From: Streptomyces bottropensis ATCC 25435
GTDB lineage: Bacteria; Actinomycetota; Actinomycetes; Streptomycetales; Streptomycetaceae
Assembly (NCBI RefSeq): GCF_000383595.1
Contig: NZ_KB911581.1
Location: forward strand, 5,601,519-5,665,518
Direction: 5' to 3'
DNA: 64,000 nt
Below, one piece after another: positions 17,462 through 26,117 of this stretch. The notes below the pieces were generated by a model, which saw only the letters and a list, made by a program, of their open reading frames with translations, was not told where the DNA came from and searched no databases. Position 1 is the stretch's first letter; every line of letters begins with the position of its first letter. The translations under genes and the position numbers were made by a program.

Positions 17462-17572
17462 TCACGCGAAGTACCGGCCGAGCAGGACAGCGCCGAGGAT
17501 GAGCGGTCCGAAGATGCCCAGGAGGTTGACGGCGTTCATCAGCGGGCCGTCACCGCGTCGGCGTGGTGGCAT
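17462..17572 (-). CDS. Very small membrane peptide
   Basis: 36 codons starting at ATG 17572. The N-terminus is basic (MPPRRRGDG), then a single hydrophobic helix (NAVNLLGIFGPLILGAVLLG) and a stop. AGAAGGGA lies about 11 bases upstream, a little far. Codon use is Streptomyces-like. It could be a stand-alone single-pass peptide or a fragment. Function unknown. Confidence 0.4.
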   Translation of the reverse strand: MPPRRRGDGPLMNAVNLLGIFGPLILGAVLLGRYFA

Positions 17573-17774
17573 GGGTGTTCGCATCCCTTCTCAGGCGCCG
17601 AGACCGACGTAGGAGACGTAGGTGTAGGCGCCCCAGTCGGAGTCGAGCTCACTGAGCTTCTTCGATGTGGCCACCGATCGGGTGACGGTCCGTGAAGCGC
17701 AACGAGCGAAGCCCCCGGGCTGTTGATCGAGATGTCTGACGTCTCAATCACGTTGCTCGGGGGCCTCGTTGGTC

Positions 17775-18518
17775 ATGCATCCTGCCGCACTCGACCTGCC
17801 GCATGCACTCGTGGAGTGGGTGACCATGCTGATCGTCACCCGTGAGGGCGACCGGCGCTGCAAGCTCCGCCCGTCACAGCGAGCGATGGTGGCACTGGTG
17901 TACCTGCGCGAACACACCACCCTGGCGAAGATCGCCGCCGGGTTCGGGATCAGCGAGTCCACCGCCCACGCCTACACCAGCGCGGTCGTCGACCTTCTCG
18001 CCGCCCGTGCACCGGGTCTGCTGAAGACGCTGCGCGACCACGATCCCGACTTCGTCCTGCTTGACGGCACCCTCGCCGAATGCGACCGGGTCGGCGACGG
18101 CCGGGCCGACTACTCCCACAAACACCGGCGCCACGGCGTGAACGTGCAGGTCGTCACCGACCCCGGCGGCCGGCTGCTGTGGCTCTCGCCCGCCCTGCCG
18201 GGCCGCACCCACGATCTGACCGCTGCCCGCACCCACCGGATCATCCGGATCTGCGAGCGCCAGGGCATTCCGATCGTGGCCGATCTCGCCTACCAGGGCG
18301 CCGGTCCGTGGCTGACCACGGGCATCAAGCGCAGGCCCCTGAAGGAACTGACCCCTACCGAGAAGACCCGCAACCGTGCCCTGGCCGCCACACGAGCCCC
18401 CGTCGAACGTGGAGTCGCCCGCCTGAAGTCCTGGCGGATCTTCCGCAGGTCCCGCTGCAGCCCCAACCGCATGACGTCAATCGCCAAGGCCGTCCTCACC
18501 CTGGGGCTGCAACGCTGA
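17775..18518 (+). CDS. IS5-family (DDE_Tnp_4-type) transposase
   Basis: 247 aa from ATG 17775, apparently intact. An N-terminal helix-turn-helix (TTLAKIAAGFGISESTAHAY, about 50-70) precedes the DDE core: the first Asp in FVLLDGTLAE, the second in PIVADLAYQGAG, and the Glu in APVERGVARLKSW. The enzyme cuts and pastes its own element. A hairpin-like sequence (AACGAGCGAAGCCCCCG against CTCGGGGGCCTCGTT) lies just upstream at 17700-17772. I could not fix the element ends or a target duplication. Confidence 0.8.
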   Translation: MHPAALDLPHALVEWVTMLIVTREGDRRCKLRPSQRAMVALVYLREHTTLAKIAAGFGISESTAHAYTSAVVDLLAARAPGLLKTLRDHDPDFVLLDGTLAECDRVGDGRADYSHKHRRHGVNVQVVTDPGGRLLWLSPALPGRTHDLTAARTHRIIRICERQGIPIVADLAYQGAGPWLTTGIKRRPLKELTPTEKTRNRALAATRAPVERGVARLKSWRIFRRSRCSPNRMTSIAKAVLTLGLQR

Positions 18519-18914
18519 AGAAGCTCAGTGAACGAGGACAGTAGCTCCCGTGAATGTGCCGTGAACAGGCCAGCCGGAAGAAAGGTTCCAGCCACAACAC
18601 GTGATCTCGATCACGCACTAAGCATGCTTGCCGCCCCTCCACCGCCCCGAACACCCGACGCAGCCCCCAAACGGCATACGGCACCGAAACCCGACGCCAC
18701 CGGCGCACGAAGGTGGCTTCGTTCACGTGCAGGAGCAGCGTTTGACCAGCAGTGTGTGCAGCAGTTGGCGATCTTGAGTGCTGCCGATGCTCACGAGAAG
18801 TGACGTCGCCGTGGTGCGGTGCCACCGGAGTGCGGCAGAAGCGGTCCGTCTCTTGATCACCGGTCGTTATACTCCCGGCGTTCGGATGCTGTCGATGGAC
18901 TGGAAGGCCAAGCC

Positions 18915-19877
18915 ATGGACGATGCCCGTTGGGACGACTGGCCGGAACGGTGGGTCGGCACGGACTGCGACGTGCGGGCGGCCGTCAGCGCGATCCCGCG
19001 GGAGGTCAAGGACGGGTTCAGGTACGACGAGGTCTCCTGGCAGCGGTTCCGGCACTTCTACGGCCCGGGCGAGGAGATCCCCGGTCTCCTCGCCACGCTC
19101 GCGTCCGCAGACGCCGAAGCTGCCGACAGGGCCTTGCGGCAGCTCTGGACGAGTCTTCACCACCAGGGCGGCACGATCGCGGTGGGAGCCTTGGCCGTGC
19201 CGTTCCTGCTCCGGATCGCGGCGACCGCGCGCCCCGAACTCCGTGCCCGAACCCTTCGCCTGGTCGCCGAGATCGGCCGGTGTCAGCACATGGGGGACGG
19301 ATCGCGGGAAGGACTGCTCCAGGTCGCCGAGGATCCGTCGGTGATCGAGGGCAGCACGATGTGCCCGGTGGACTGGACGATCCAGGCCGCCCGTCAGGCC
19401 GTCACGGACGACCTGCACCTTCTGCTCCCGCTTCTCTCCGACCCCGACCCCTAGGTCCGCTCCGTGACCGCCTACGTTCTGGCGGCGGCGGCCGGCGAGC
19501 TTTCACACATCTCCTCCGCTCTGCAGTCCAGGCTGGCGGGGGAAGACGATGCGGTGGTCCGGGTGAGCTTGATCCTTGCGATCGCCCAACTCGCCCGCGA
19601 ACACCAGGATGAGCACGCTTCCCAGTGGGCTCGGGGCCTGTGGTCGGATCCCGGACGACCGCCCGAGGTCCGCATCGGCGCCGGCCTGGCCTGGCTGTGC
19701 CTGGCCACCGGCCCCGCCCCCGACGAGCTCCGCGCCCTCCTCACCGACCCCGGCACCCGTCAGTACGACGTCCTGCTCCAGCAGGTGCCGTGGTTCACCT
19801 GGATCGACCCCGCCGGCGTCGGGCTGCGCAGCTGCACCGACGAAATGCTCACGGCGAGCATCCCGGAACAGACGTGA
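18915..19877 (+). pseudogene. HEAT-repeat-like protein interrupted by an in-frame TAG
   Basis: The gene starts at ATG 18915 with GGAAGG eight bases upstream. It runs as helical repeats (LLATLASADAEAADRALRQL, then VGALAVPFLLRIAATARPEL) to LLPLLSDPDP, where TAG (19452-19454) stops it. The same frame continues without a gap as VRSVTAYVLAAAAGELSHIS and further helical repeats to 19877. DPDPxVR is an ordinary repeat boundary, so one codon (probably CAG or GAG) has become TAG. The repaired protein would be 320 aa. Related Streptomyces proteins are uncharacterised. The DNA between 18519 and 18914 shows no gene. Confidence 0.75.
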
Positions 19878-20012
19878 GCGCACCACTCACCGTGAGCGCT
19901 TCCAGGAACTCGAACAGCGACTGGCCGCCACACACGGCGAGATCCTGCGCTTGCACCGCGTGATCCAGTCACACGGCCCGGGGCGATGACAGCGCTCTCC
20001 GGGCTGCAGAAC

Positions 20013-20498
20013 TTACGATCCGGAGCGCAATCCGAGAACACTGTGCTGCACCACACCCGAGGGAAGATCCTTCTTTCCCGAAGCCCTGGCAGTCAACTCA
20101 ACAAGGCCAGCCCGGAGTTCGGCGGCGGGCTCACCAAGGACGATCGCGCTGATGATCAGCTCCATCATCAGACAGTCGTACTCGTCGCCTCTGCTCCGAT
20201 AGCGTTCCCCATCGGCCTCGACCACAGCAGAGGCGATCCTTCTCCCACGACCAGCCGCGGGGGCAAAGGACACCTCATAGACTCCACGGCCGGTCCAACT
20301 CCGGTGCATGAAAAGGACATCGCCTTCAACGAAGACGTTCCACTTCTCATCCATGTCCCGGGCTCGATATCCGCGCTGGATCCGGTCCCAGTCCTCGTCA
20401 GTCCAGACACGATCAGGAATCTGAGACACCGGCCGGGGCGTGCTGATGGGGTGGAGGCGCCGGAACGACTCTCGGGTGAGCGGGGCATCGGCAGTCAT
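20013..20498 (-). CDS. Conserved hypothetical protein
   Basis: 161 aa from ATG 20498; an upstream GTG at 20549 is less likely because that stretch overlaps the IS256 flank. The sequence resembles a conserved Streptomyces protein: RIQRGYRARDMDEKWNVFVE, then LFMHRSWTGRGVYEVSF, then SRGDEYDCLMMELIIS. The central part looks like a small beta-sheet fold. No function known. The IS256 element ends about 55 bp upstream of its start. Confidence 0.65.
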   Translation of the reverse strand: MTADAPLTRESFRRLHPISTPRPVSQIPDRVWTDEDWDRIQRGYRARDMDEKWNVFVEGDVLFMHRSWTGRGVYEVSFAPAAGRGRRIASAVVEADGERYRSRGDEYDCLMMELIISAIVLGEPAAELRAGLVELTARASGKKDLPSGVVQHSVLGLRSGS

Positions 20499-20553
20499 CA
20501 CGCGATCATATGGAAGCACCACTCCAACAGAACAGTGGATTGCCTCCAAGAGC

Positions 20554-21927
20554 GGGTCTGTGTAGCGAACGGTGGAACTCAGTCGGTTTTGTTCAGCGGC
20601 GTCCGGCGGTGAGCCGGCCGTCGAAGGTGATGTCGAAGGCTTGGAGTGCGGCCTTCCAGCGCATGGTCCAGCGTTTGCGTCCGGTGCCGGTCGGGTCCAG
20701 GCTCATGACGGCCAGGTAGACGCACTTGAGAGCGGCCTGGTCGGTTGGGAAGTGTCCTCGGGCCCGGACGGCCTTGCGGATCCGCGCGTTGATGCTCTCG
20801 ATCGCGTTCGTGGTGCAGACGATCTTGCGGATCTCCACGTCGAACCGGAGGAAGGGCACGAATTCAGCTCAGGCCGCCTTCCAGAGCCGGACGATCGCCG
20901 GATACTTCCCGCCCCAGGCGTCGGTGAACTCCACGAACCGCTCCAGCGCGGCCTCCTCGGTCGGCGCGGTGCAGACGGGCCTGAGCGCCTTCGCGATCTT
21001 CTCCCAGTCCTGCCGGGCCGCGTAGCGGAAGCTGTTCCTCAGCAGGTGAACGACACAGGTCTGGACGATCGTCGCAGGCCAGAGCGTGTTCACGGCGTCC
21101 GGGAGGCCGGTCAGGCCGTCGCAGACCAGCATCAGGACATCGGCCGCGCCGCGGTTCTTGATCTCGGTCAGGACCTGGAGCCAGTACTTCGCGCCCTCCC
21201 CGCCGTCGCCGATCCACAGACCCAGACTGTCCCGATGCCCCTCGGCGGTGACCGCCACCGCCATGTAGACAGGCCGGTTGGCGACCTGACCGTCCCTGAC
21301 CTTCACGTTCACACAATCGATGAAGACGACCGGGTAGACGCTGTCCAGGGGACGGTTCTGCCATTCCGTCATGCCGGCCGTCACGCTGTCGGTGATCGTG
21401 GAGATGGTGGACTTGGAGATCTCCGCGCCGGACACCTCGGCGAGATGCGCGGAGATCTCCCCGTGCGTCAGCCCTTTCGCCGACAGCGACAGGACCATCT
21501 CGTCCACCCCGCCCAGACGCCGCTGCCGCTTCTTGACCAGTTGCGGCTCGAACGACCCGGCCCGGCCAGCGGCACCGCGATCCCGACCGGCCCCGACTCG
21601 GTGATCACCGTCTTGGACCGGTGCCCGTTGCGGTAGTTCTCCCGGCCGCCCTCGGCCCGCTCACCGGGCTCGTGCCCCAGACGATCGGGTGAGCTCGCCC
21701 TCCAGTGCGGACTCCAGCACCCGCTTCGTCAGCTGCTGCAGCAGGCCGCCCTCCCCGGTGAGCTTCACCCCACCGGCCTGAGCCCGGGCCACCAACTCGG
21801 CGACCAGCCCGTCATCCACGGCTCCCGCCCCACTCACAACGGCCTCCACGGCCCCGATGTCACTCGCCACGTCAGTCATCAACTGTCGCTTCCAGCTCGG
21901 GAGTTACACCGCTCACCGTACAGACCC
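20554..21927 (-). mobile_element. IS256-family insertion sequence, decayed
   Basis: Imperfect 26-bp terminal inverted repeats lie at 20554-20579 and 21902-21927; the outer ends begin GGGTCTGT and match at roughly 19 positions. They bracket a transposase remnant of the IS256 family. The 8-9 bp flanks do not match, so no target duplication was found and the ends may have been rearranged. The right end lies directly in an integrase gene fragment. Confidence 0.75.
20593..21882 (-). pseudogene. IS256-family transposase pseudogene
   Basis: The N-terminus near 21882 (TDVASDIGAVEAVV, then LTGEGGLLQQLTKRVLESAL) shifts frame after GELT near 21690 and again near 21560. The main block starts near 21507 (DEMVLSLSAKGLTHGEISAH) and holds the first Asp in PVVFIDCVNVKV and the second in VLMLVCDGLTGLPD. 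An in-frame TGA at 20869-20871 replaces the Trp of the family motif KAAWAEF. The remainder includes the Glu in CTTNAIESINARIR and ends RWKAALQAFDITFDGRL. At least two indels and one nonsense codon make it inactive. Confidence 0.85.
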
Positions 21928-22214
21928 CCACAAGGCGGTGATTTGGCTCTCGGCCAGGGCCTTGGTGCGGTCGGGCGGTGCCGGGCGCCGCTCGATGCCG
22001 ATCGTCGGATCGCAGATGATCCAGCCCTGGCGCTGCCACCAGCCGATCGTCTTGCGCGTGATGGACAGCTCCCAGTTGACGGTGTCGGCGTCCATCTCGT
22101 CCGCCCGCGCCGCCGCCAGCTCGGCCAGCACCTCTGGCAGCGCCGGGTCGTCGATCGCGGCGACGGGAAAGACGGGCGGCTTCGCGCCCCGGCGGGCGGG
22201 CCCGGTCGGCGCCG
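21928..22214 (-). pseudogene. Tyrosine-integrase N-terminal fragment cut by IS256
   Basis: The reading frame from about 22214 (PARRGAKPPVFPVAAIDDPA) through TVNWELSITRKTIGWWQRQG to RTKALAESQITALW matches the core-binding region of a Streptomyces phage-type integrase. It stops at the exact terminal repeat of the IS256 element. The catalytic C-terminal half (Arg, His, Tyr) is not found on the other side of the IS, so a deletion accompanied or followed insertion. It is a trace of a lost integrative element. Confidence 0.65.
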
Positions 22215-22359
22215 GGGCGTCTCAGTTCTTCGTGTTCGCCAACTGTGAGTGGGCGACGGTGTCAGTTCATCGTGTCCACGGGTGCGAAGTTTCCCTGTGC
22301 GATCGGGCGGGAGGTTCTGGCACTCGTTTCCGAGCGGCGATTGCCCGGTGCGGTCGTGG

Positions 22360-23673
22360 TCAATGACGAGGTAGGGCCGACTCGCCAGCAGAATTCAGCG
22401 GGAGTTTGGAATCACTCGTTGGCCGGCGGGACGTCGGCAGGTCTCGGGTTCGCCGGATCGGGGAGAAGAGCAGGATCAGTGCGGCCAGCGGGACTCCCGC
22501 TGTCGTGATGGACATGGCGGTGCGGAGGCCGAGTGCGGTTCCGAGCACGCCGCCGAGCAGTGCTCCGATGGGGATCGCTCCATAGCTGAGGAATGCTGTG
22601 CTTGCGGTGAGACGGCCGAGGAGATCCGGCGGGCAGTAGCGTTGCTGGAAGCTCGCCTTGATGATGTTGCCGGCGACGACGCCCGCGGAGACGCTGAAGC
22701 CACCTGTCACAAAGAGCAGGACCCCGGCTCCGCCGACGGTCAGCGGGATGAGCAGACCGAGCATGGGAAGTCCCAGTTCGAACAGCAGTGTCGCGCGAGC
22801 CGTGCCGATCCGGTGAGCGACCCGGCGTGCGGCAAATGCCCCGGCCACGCCTCCGGCGCTAGTCGCCGCGATGAGTACGCCGACCGTCCCCGGCGCCAGG
22901 CCGACGCTCCGGACCAGGAAGACCACCTGGATTGACTGGTATCCCATAAGGGCAAGGTTGGAGGCGGCTCCGAAGAGTGTGAGCGTGCGAAACCAGGGGT
23001 CGACGGCGATCAGCCGCAGGCCTTCGCGGACTTCACTGACCAGTGACTTGGGGCGATGTTCGGTTCTGGTGACGCGTGGCTCGCGATGCCGGATGCCTGC
23101 GAGGCACAGAAGGGAGACGAGGAATGTCGCGGCGTTGGCGAACATCCCGTTCACCGCACCTGCCAACTGTGCGATCAGGCCGCCGGAACCGAGCCCGGCA
23201 ATCTGCGCGGCGGACGCGCTGCCGTGCAGTTTGGCGTTGCCCTCGGGCTGGTCATCGGGTTCCACAATGCTGGGGAGATAGGCGCTGTAGGCGGTCTGGA
23301 AGAATACCGCTGCCGTGCCTGCCAGCAGGGCGACGGCCAGCAGTAGTCCGATACTCAGCCGCCCGGACCATGCGGTGACCGGGACGCTGGCGAAGAGTAA
23401 GAGGGAGAGCGCGGCGGCGGCCAGCATGATCGGTCTGCGGCGCAGCCGGTCCACCCAGACACCGACCGGGAGACCGATGATCAGCCAAGGGGCCCAGGCG
23501 GCGGCGCTCAGCAGGCCGACCTCGAAGGTGCTGGCGTGCAAGGTGGAGACGGCAACCAGCGGCATCGCCACCCCGGTGACGGACGCGCCGAACTTCCCGG
23601 CGGTCTCGCCGCACCACAGCAAGCGGAAATCGTGATGGCGGTGCAGGAGGCCACCGCGTATGCCACGGCTCAT
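22360..23673 (-). CDS. MFS drug-efflux-type transporter
   Basis: 437 aa from ATG 23673. About 12 hydrophobic helices alternate with short loops. The motif between helices 2 and 3 is LPVGVWVDRLRRRPIMLAAA, close to the MFS motif A. It resembles the MFS proteins with a FRLLWCGETAGKFGASVTGV start that export antibiotics or macrolides. Its ATG overlaps the stop of the ArsR-type regulator gene by four bases, so the two are one operon, presumably induced when the regulator leaves its operator. The substrate cannot be read from sequence. Confidence 0.85.
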   Translation of the reverse strand: MSRGIRGGLLHRHHDFRLLWCGETAGKFGASVTGVAMPLVAVSTLHASTFEVGLLSAAAWAPWLIIGLPVGVWVDRLRRRPIMLAAAALSLLLFASVPVTAWSGRLSIGLLLAVALLAGTAAVFFQTAYSAYLPSIVEPDDQPEGNAKLHGSASAAQIAGLGSGGLIAQLAGAVNGMFANAATFLVSLLCLAGIRHREPRVTRTEHRPKSLVSEVREGLRLIAVDPWFRTLTLFGAASNLALMGYQSIQVVFLVRSVGLAPGTVGVLIAATSAGGVAGAFAARRVAHRIGTARATLLFELGLPMLGLLIPLTVGGAGVLLFVTGGFSVSAGVVAGNIIKASFQQRYCPPDLLGRLTASTAFLSYGAIPIGALLGGVLGTALGLRTAMSITTAGVPLAALILLFSPIRRTRDLPTSRRPTSDSKLPLNSAGESALPRH

Positions 23674-24275
23674 GCGGTGCCACGCTCCTTGCGGGGGAAG
23701 GACTGGAGCTGCACGACGACAGGGAGTGCGTCCGGGGCGGGCTCGGCGTTCGGAGCAGGGGTATGGCGGGCGATGACAGCCATCAGCTCCGCGTTGAGCG
23801 CCTCCAGCTGAATCGGGGTCATCCGCAGGTCGCTCCAGTCCGAGACGGTGCCGGCGCTCCGCCACGTGTCGTCCCAGTCCTCGCTGATGTAGTTCACGAC
23901 CCGACTGAAGTGCTGCTGCAGCAGTTCGTGCAGGTAGACCGAGAGCGCGCCCCTGGTGTCGGGGTCGTCGCGGAAATCGGCAGTGTTCAGCTCGTTCGTG
24001 ACGCCGACCCTTCTCCACCAGCGCTCGCGTTTCGTGCCCCGTCCGGTTTCCTCCTCGATGAAGCCGTGCTCGGCGAGGTGGCGCAAGTGCCAACTGATGG
24101 TGCCGGTGTTCTCCCCGAGGCGTTCGGCGAGCTTGGTGGAGGTGGCGGGGCCATCCAGGCTGAGCAGTTCGAAGATGTTCATCCGCAGCGGGTGGGCCAG
24201 CCCTCGCAGACTGCGTGCATCGAGGCGTCGGGCGGGCTTGGCGGGCTGTGGTGTGTGTTCGGGTTCGTCGGACAT
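23670..24275 (-). CDS. ArsR-type winged-helix regulator of the MFS gene
   Basis: 201 aa. The N-terminal 100 residues form a winged helix: RSLRGLAHPLRMNIFELLSL, then TSTKLAERLGENTGTISWHL (recognition helix), then HGFIEEETGRGTKRERWW as the wing. The C-terminal half is helical and probably dimerises or binds the ligand. There are no Cys clusters, so metal sensing is unlikely. The gene precedes an MFS exporter with a four-base overlap. A perfect 21-bp inverted repeat starts 15 bp upstream of the start codon, strongly suggesting autorepression. Confidence 0.85.
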   Translation of the reverse strand: MSDEPEHTPQPAKPARRLDARSLRGLAHPLRMNIFELLSLDGPATSTKLAERLGENTGTISWHLRHLAEHGFIEEETGRGTKRERWWRRVGVTNELNTADFRDDPDTRGALSVYLHELLQQHFSRVVNYISEDWDDTWRSAGTVSDWSDLRMTPIQLEALNAELMAVIARHTPAPNAEPAPDALPVVVQLQSFPRKERGTA

Positions 24276-24290
24276 GCCAACAGGGTATGT

Positions 24291-24336
24291 TGCAGAGTCT
24301 TCTCTGCATAGGATTCTATGCAGAGAAGACTCTGCA
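24291..24336. promoter_or_regulatory. Perfect 21-bp inverted repeat, candidate ArsR operator
   Basis: The arm 24291-24311 (beginning TGCAGAGTCTTCTCTGCA) is an exact reverse complement of 24316-24336 across the spacer GATT. It is AT-richer than its surroundings and lies in the promoter region of the regulator-MFS operon. Likely role: dimer or double-dimer binding site for the ArsR-type regulator. A terminator is unlikely, as it is directly upstream of a gene and lacks a T-run. Confidence 0.8.
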
Positions 24337-24556
24337 GTGAGTCGCTGCCGCTATCGGAAAGTACAACGGTGCCTCCCGGACCTACGCCAGGATGGTTCAG
24401 GAGGTCATGCTGAGCTTCGGCAGCGTTCAGGCACGGCGACCGAGTCGATTGGCCCCACCTGAGCGGGGGTCGCCGTGGGTGTGTCGACCGCGGGTTCAAC
24501 CGCCCGCGATCGTAATCGGGTCGCTGTCGTTCCGGGCTCGCTGATACATATGTGCG

Positions 24557-25093
24557 ATGACAGGCGAGGACTCCGGTGAATCTCAAGCAGGGCAGTCGGG
24601 ACTCATCGTGAGGGTTCCCGAGGCAGAACCTGCTGTTCGAGCGTGGCGTGACCGGCTGGACCTGTCAGCTCGTGCGGGTGTTCCGGCCCATGTCACCGTC
24701 CTGTTCCCGTTTCTCAACGAGAGCCGCATCGACGACGGTGCTCTCGCTGCCGTCGGAGAAGTGATCGGGCGTCACCGGCCCTTCGAGGCCCGGTTCGAGT
24801 ACTGCGGGCGATTCCCGGGGATCTTGTATCTCGTCCCCGAACCGGACCTCCCGTTCCGCCGGCTGACCGAGGCGATCGCGGACCGGTGGCCGGAGACCCC
24901 ACCGTTCGGCGGGCAGTTCGACGAGGTCCTCCCGCATCTGACCATCGCCCAGGGGCAAGGCGACGCCGTGCTGGAGGAGGCCGAGGCCGACCTTTGCGGC
25001 CGACTTCCCATCACTGCCCGCGTGTCGTCGGTCGATCTGATGGTCCACGACGGAACGAGGTGGCAGCAGCGAGCATCGTTCGCGCTCCGGTGA
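24557..25093 (+). CDS. 2'-5' RNA ligase / 2H phosphoesterase family protein
   Basis: 178 aa from ATG 24557. The two hallmark HxT motifs are present: AHVTVLFPF (H45, T47) and PHLTIAQ (H127, T129), with the usual spacing of about 80 residues. The 2H fold acts on 2'-5' or cyclic phosphodiester bonds in RNA or nucleotides; most bacterial members act as cyclic phosphodiesterases and the true substrate is unknown. It is a single gene in the opposite direction to the MFS operon, so it is probably transcribed alone. The 24340-24556 stretch shows no gene. Confidence 0.85.
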   Translation: MTGEDSGESQAGQSGLIVRVPEAEPAVRAWRDRLDLSARAGVPAHVTVLFPFLNESRIDDGALAAVGEVIGRHRPFEARFEYCGRFPGILYLVPEPDLPFRRLTEAIADRWPETPPFGGQFDEVLPHLTIAQGQGDAVLEEAEADLCGRLPITARVSSVDLMVHDGTRWQQRASFALR

Positions 25094-25099
25094 TCCCTC

Positions 25100-25309
25100 T
25101 GTCGGTGAGCGGTCAGCCGCCGCTCTGCCGGGCTTGGCATGGTGCGTTTCGATGCTCCAGCGGTGCCTGCCCAGCCGCTGCCAGGACTCGACGCCCTTAC
25201 GGGCGATGCGGTGCGTAATGCCGCGCTCGCGCAACCATCGCCGCAGGTGGGAGTAGGCATAGCGCTTGTCGTCGTGAAGCTTGCCCGGTCTGCGTCGCCG
25301 AGGTCCCCG
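25100..25309 (-). pseudogene. IS5-family transposase C-terminal fragment
   Basis: On the minus strand the DNA reads PGKLHDDKRYAYSHLRRWLR, then GITHRIARKGVESWQRLGRH and RWSIE, the end of an IS5-type (IS1373/IS470-like group) transposase. After Glu the frame slips (RTM...ERRLT appears in another frame). No other part of the gene is near. A second remnant of the same kind occurs at 54.1-54.4 kb. Confidence 0.65.
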
Positions 25310-25336
25310 GCGGGATCGGATTGGCGGTATGCCCTT

Positions 25337-25475
25337 CACGAGCAGGTCAGAGCCTGGTCGCTGGCGCCGAGGCCCGGGCCGCCCGGCAGCACAAAGACCG
25401 GGTCCTGGCCGAGGAGATCGGTCAGGTCCACGGCGAGTCCGGTGGCACCTACGGCTCCCCGCGCGTGACTCCGTC
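25337..25475 (+). pseudogene. IS3-family OrfB fragment
   Basis: The plus strand encodes EARAARQHKDRVLAEEIGQV then HGESGGTYGSPRVT, which matches the segment just before the catalytic core of IS3-family OrfB. It is cut at both sides: beyond PRVT the sequence loses similarity. It abuts the IS5 fragment, so this spot is a scar of more than one insertion. Confidence 0.55.
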
Positions 25476-25528
25476 GAGGTTGGTTACAGCGGCCTACGGC
25501 ACGTTTCCGGCGTATTCCGGTTGGCCCT

Positions 25529-25987
25529 TTACAAGACGCATTTCATTCGCGGGGCTGACGCCAGCGTGAAGCCGAGCTTGTCGTAGAGGCGCTTGCCCTC
25601 CGGGGTAGCACTCAGGTCCACGCGGTCGGCTTCAATGGACCTGGCCCAGCTGAGCACGTCGAGGACGAGCGCCGTCCCATAGCCGTGTCCGCGGTGTTCA
25701 GGCAGGGTGAGGAGGTTTGCAAGGCGCACCGTGCGCCCCTTCGTGCATTGGGGGTTGGGCACGCCGAGTTCAAGAGTGCCGATCGCTGTGGCGACGATGG
25801 CACCGTCAACCTCGATCACCGGGAAGCGTGCATTGTCGAGATCGTCCACGAAGCGAGCGAACCACTCGGCTGCGTGACCTCTCCACGACTCCTGCGTATC
25901 TGCGTCGTCGAACAACAGCTCCCAGAGATGGAGCAGTGCCACGCCATCGTGTGCGGTCGCGGCACGAAGGCGGCCGTTGCCCGTCAT
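25529..25987 (-). CDS. GNAT N-acetyltransferase
   Basis: 152 aa from ATG 25987; the weak ribosome site makes the start less certain. The acetyl-CoA-binding motif is NLLTLPEHRGHGYGTALVLD (R/Q-x-x-G-x-G/A form HRGHGYG). It is followed by ARSIEADRVDLSATPEGKRL and YDKLGFTLA, which completes a normal GNAT core. It probably acetylates an amine on a small molecule or protein; substrate unknown. It lies between IS remnants and an IS630 element. Confidence 0.82.
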   Translation of the reverse strand: MTGNGRLRAATAHDGVALLHLWELLFDDADTQESWRGHAAEWFARFVDDLDNARFPVIEVDGAIVATAIGTLELGVPNPQCTKGRTVRLANLLTLPEHRGHGYGTALVLDVLSWARSIEADRVDLSATPEGKRLYDKLGFTLASAPRMKCVL

Positions 25988-26117
25988 CGTCACGCCGCCA
26001 TACTTGCACGCGGCGCAACCCCTCGATGCGGCGCCCATATGAGTGCTCAACCACCGCTGTTGTCGGCGCACTCTTCCTTCGGGCCGGGCCGGTACGTTTG
26101 AACGTCCCCAGTTGCTA

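Noticed and set aside
19888..19989. Short plus-strand stretch RERFQELEQRLAATHGEILR to a stop, directly after the HEAT-like gene
   Set aside because: Coiled-coil-like but only about 33 codons without start or family; too little to call a gene.
22221..22280. TCAGTTCTTCGTGT and TCAGTTCATCGTGT near-repeat next to the integrase fragment, considered as an attachment site
   Set aside because: Only 14 bp with one mismatch, and no matching copy at the other side of any element was found.
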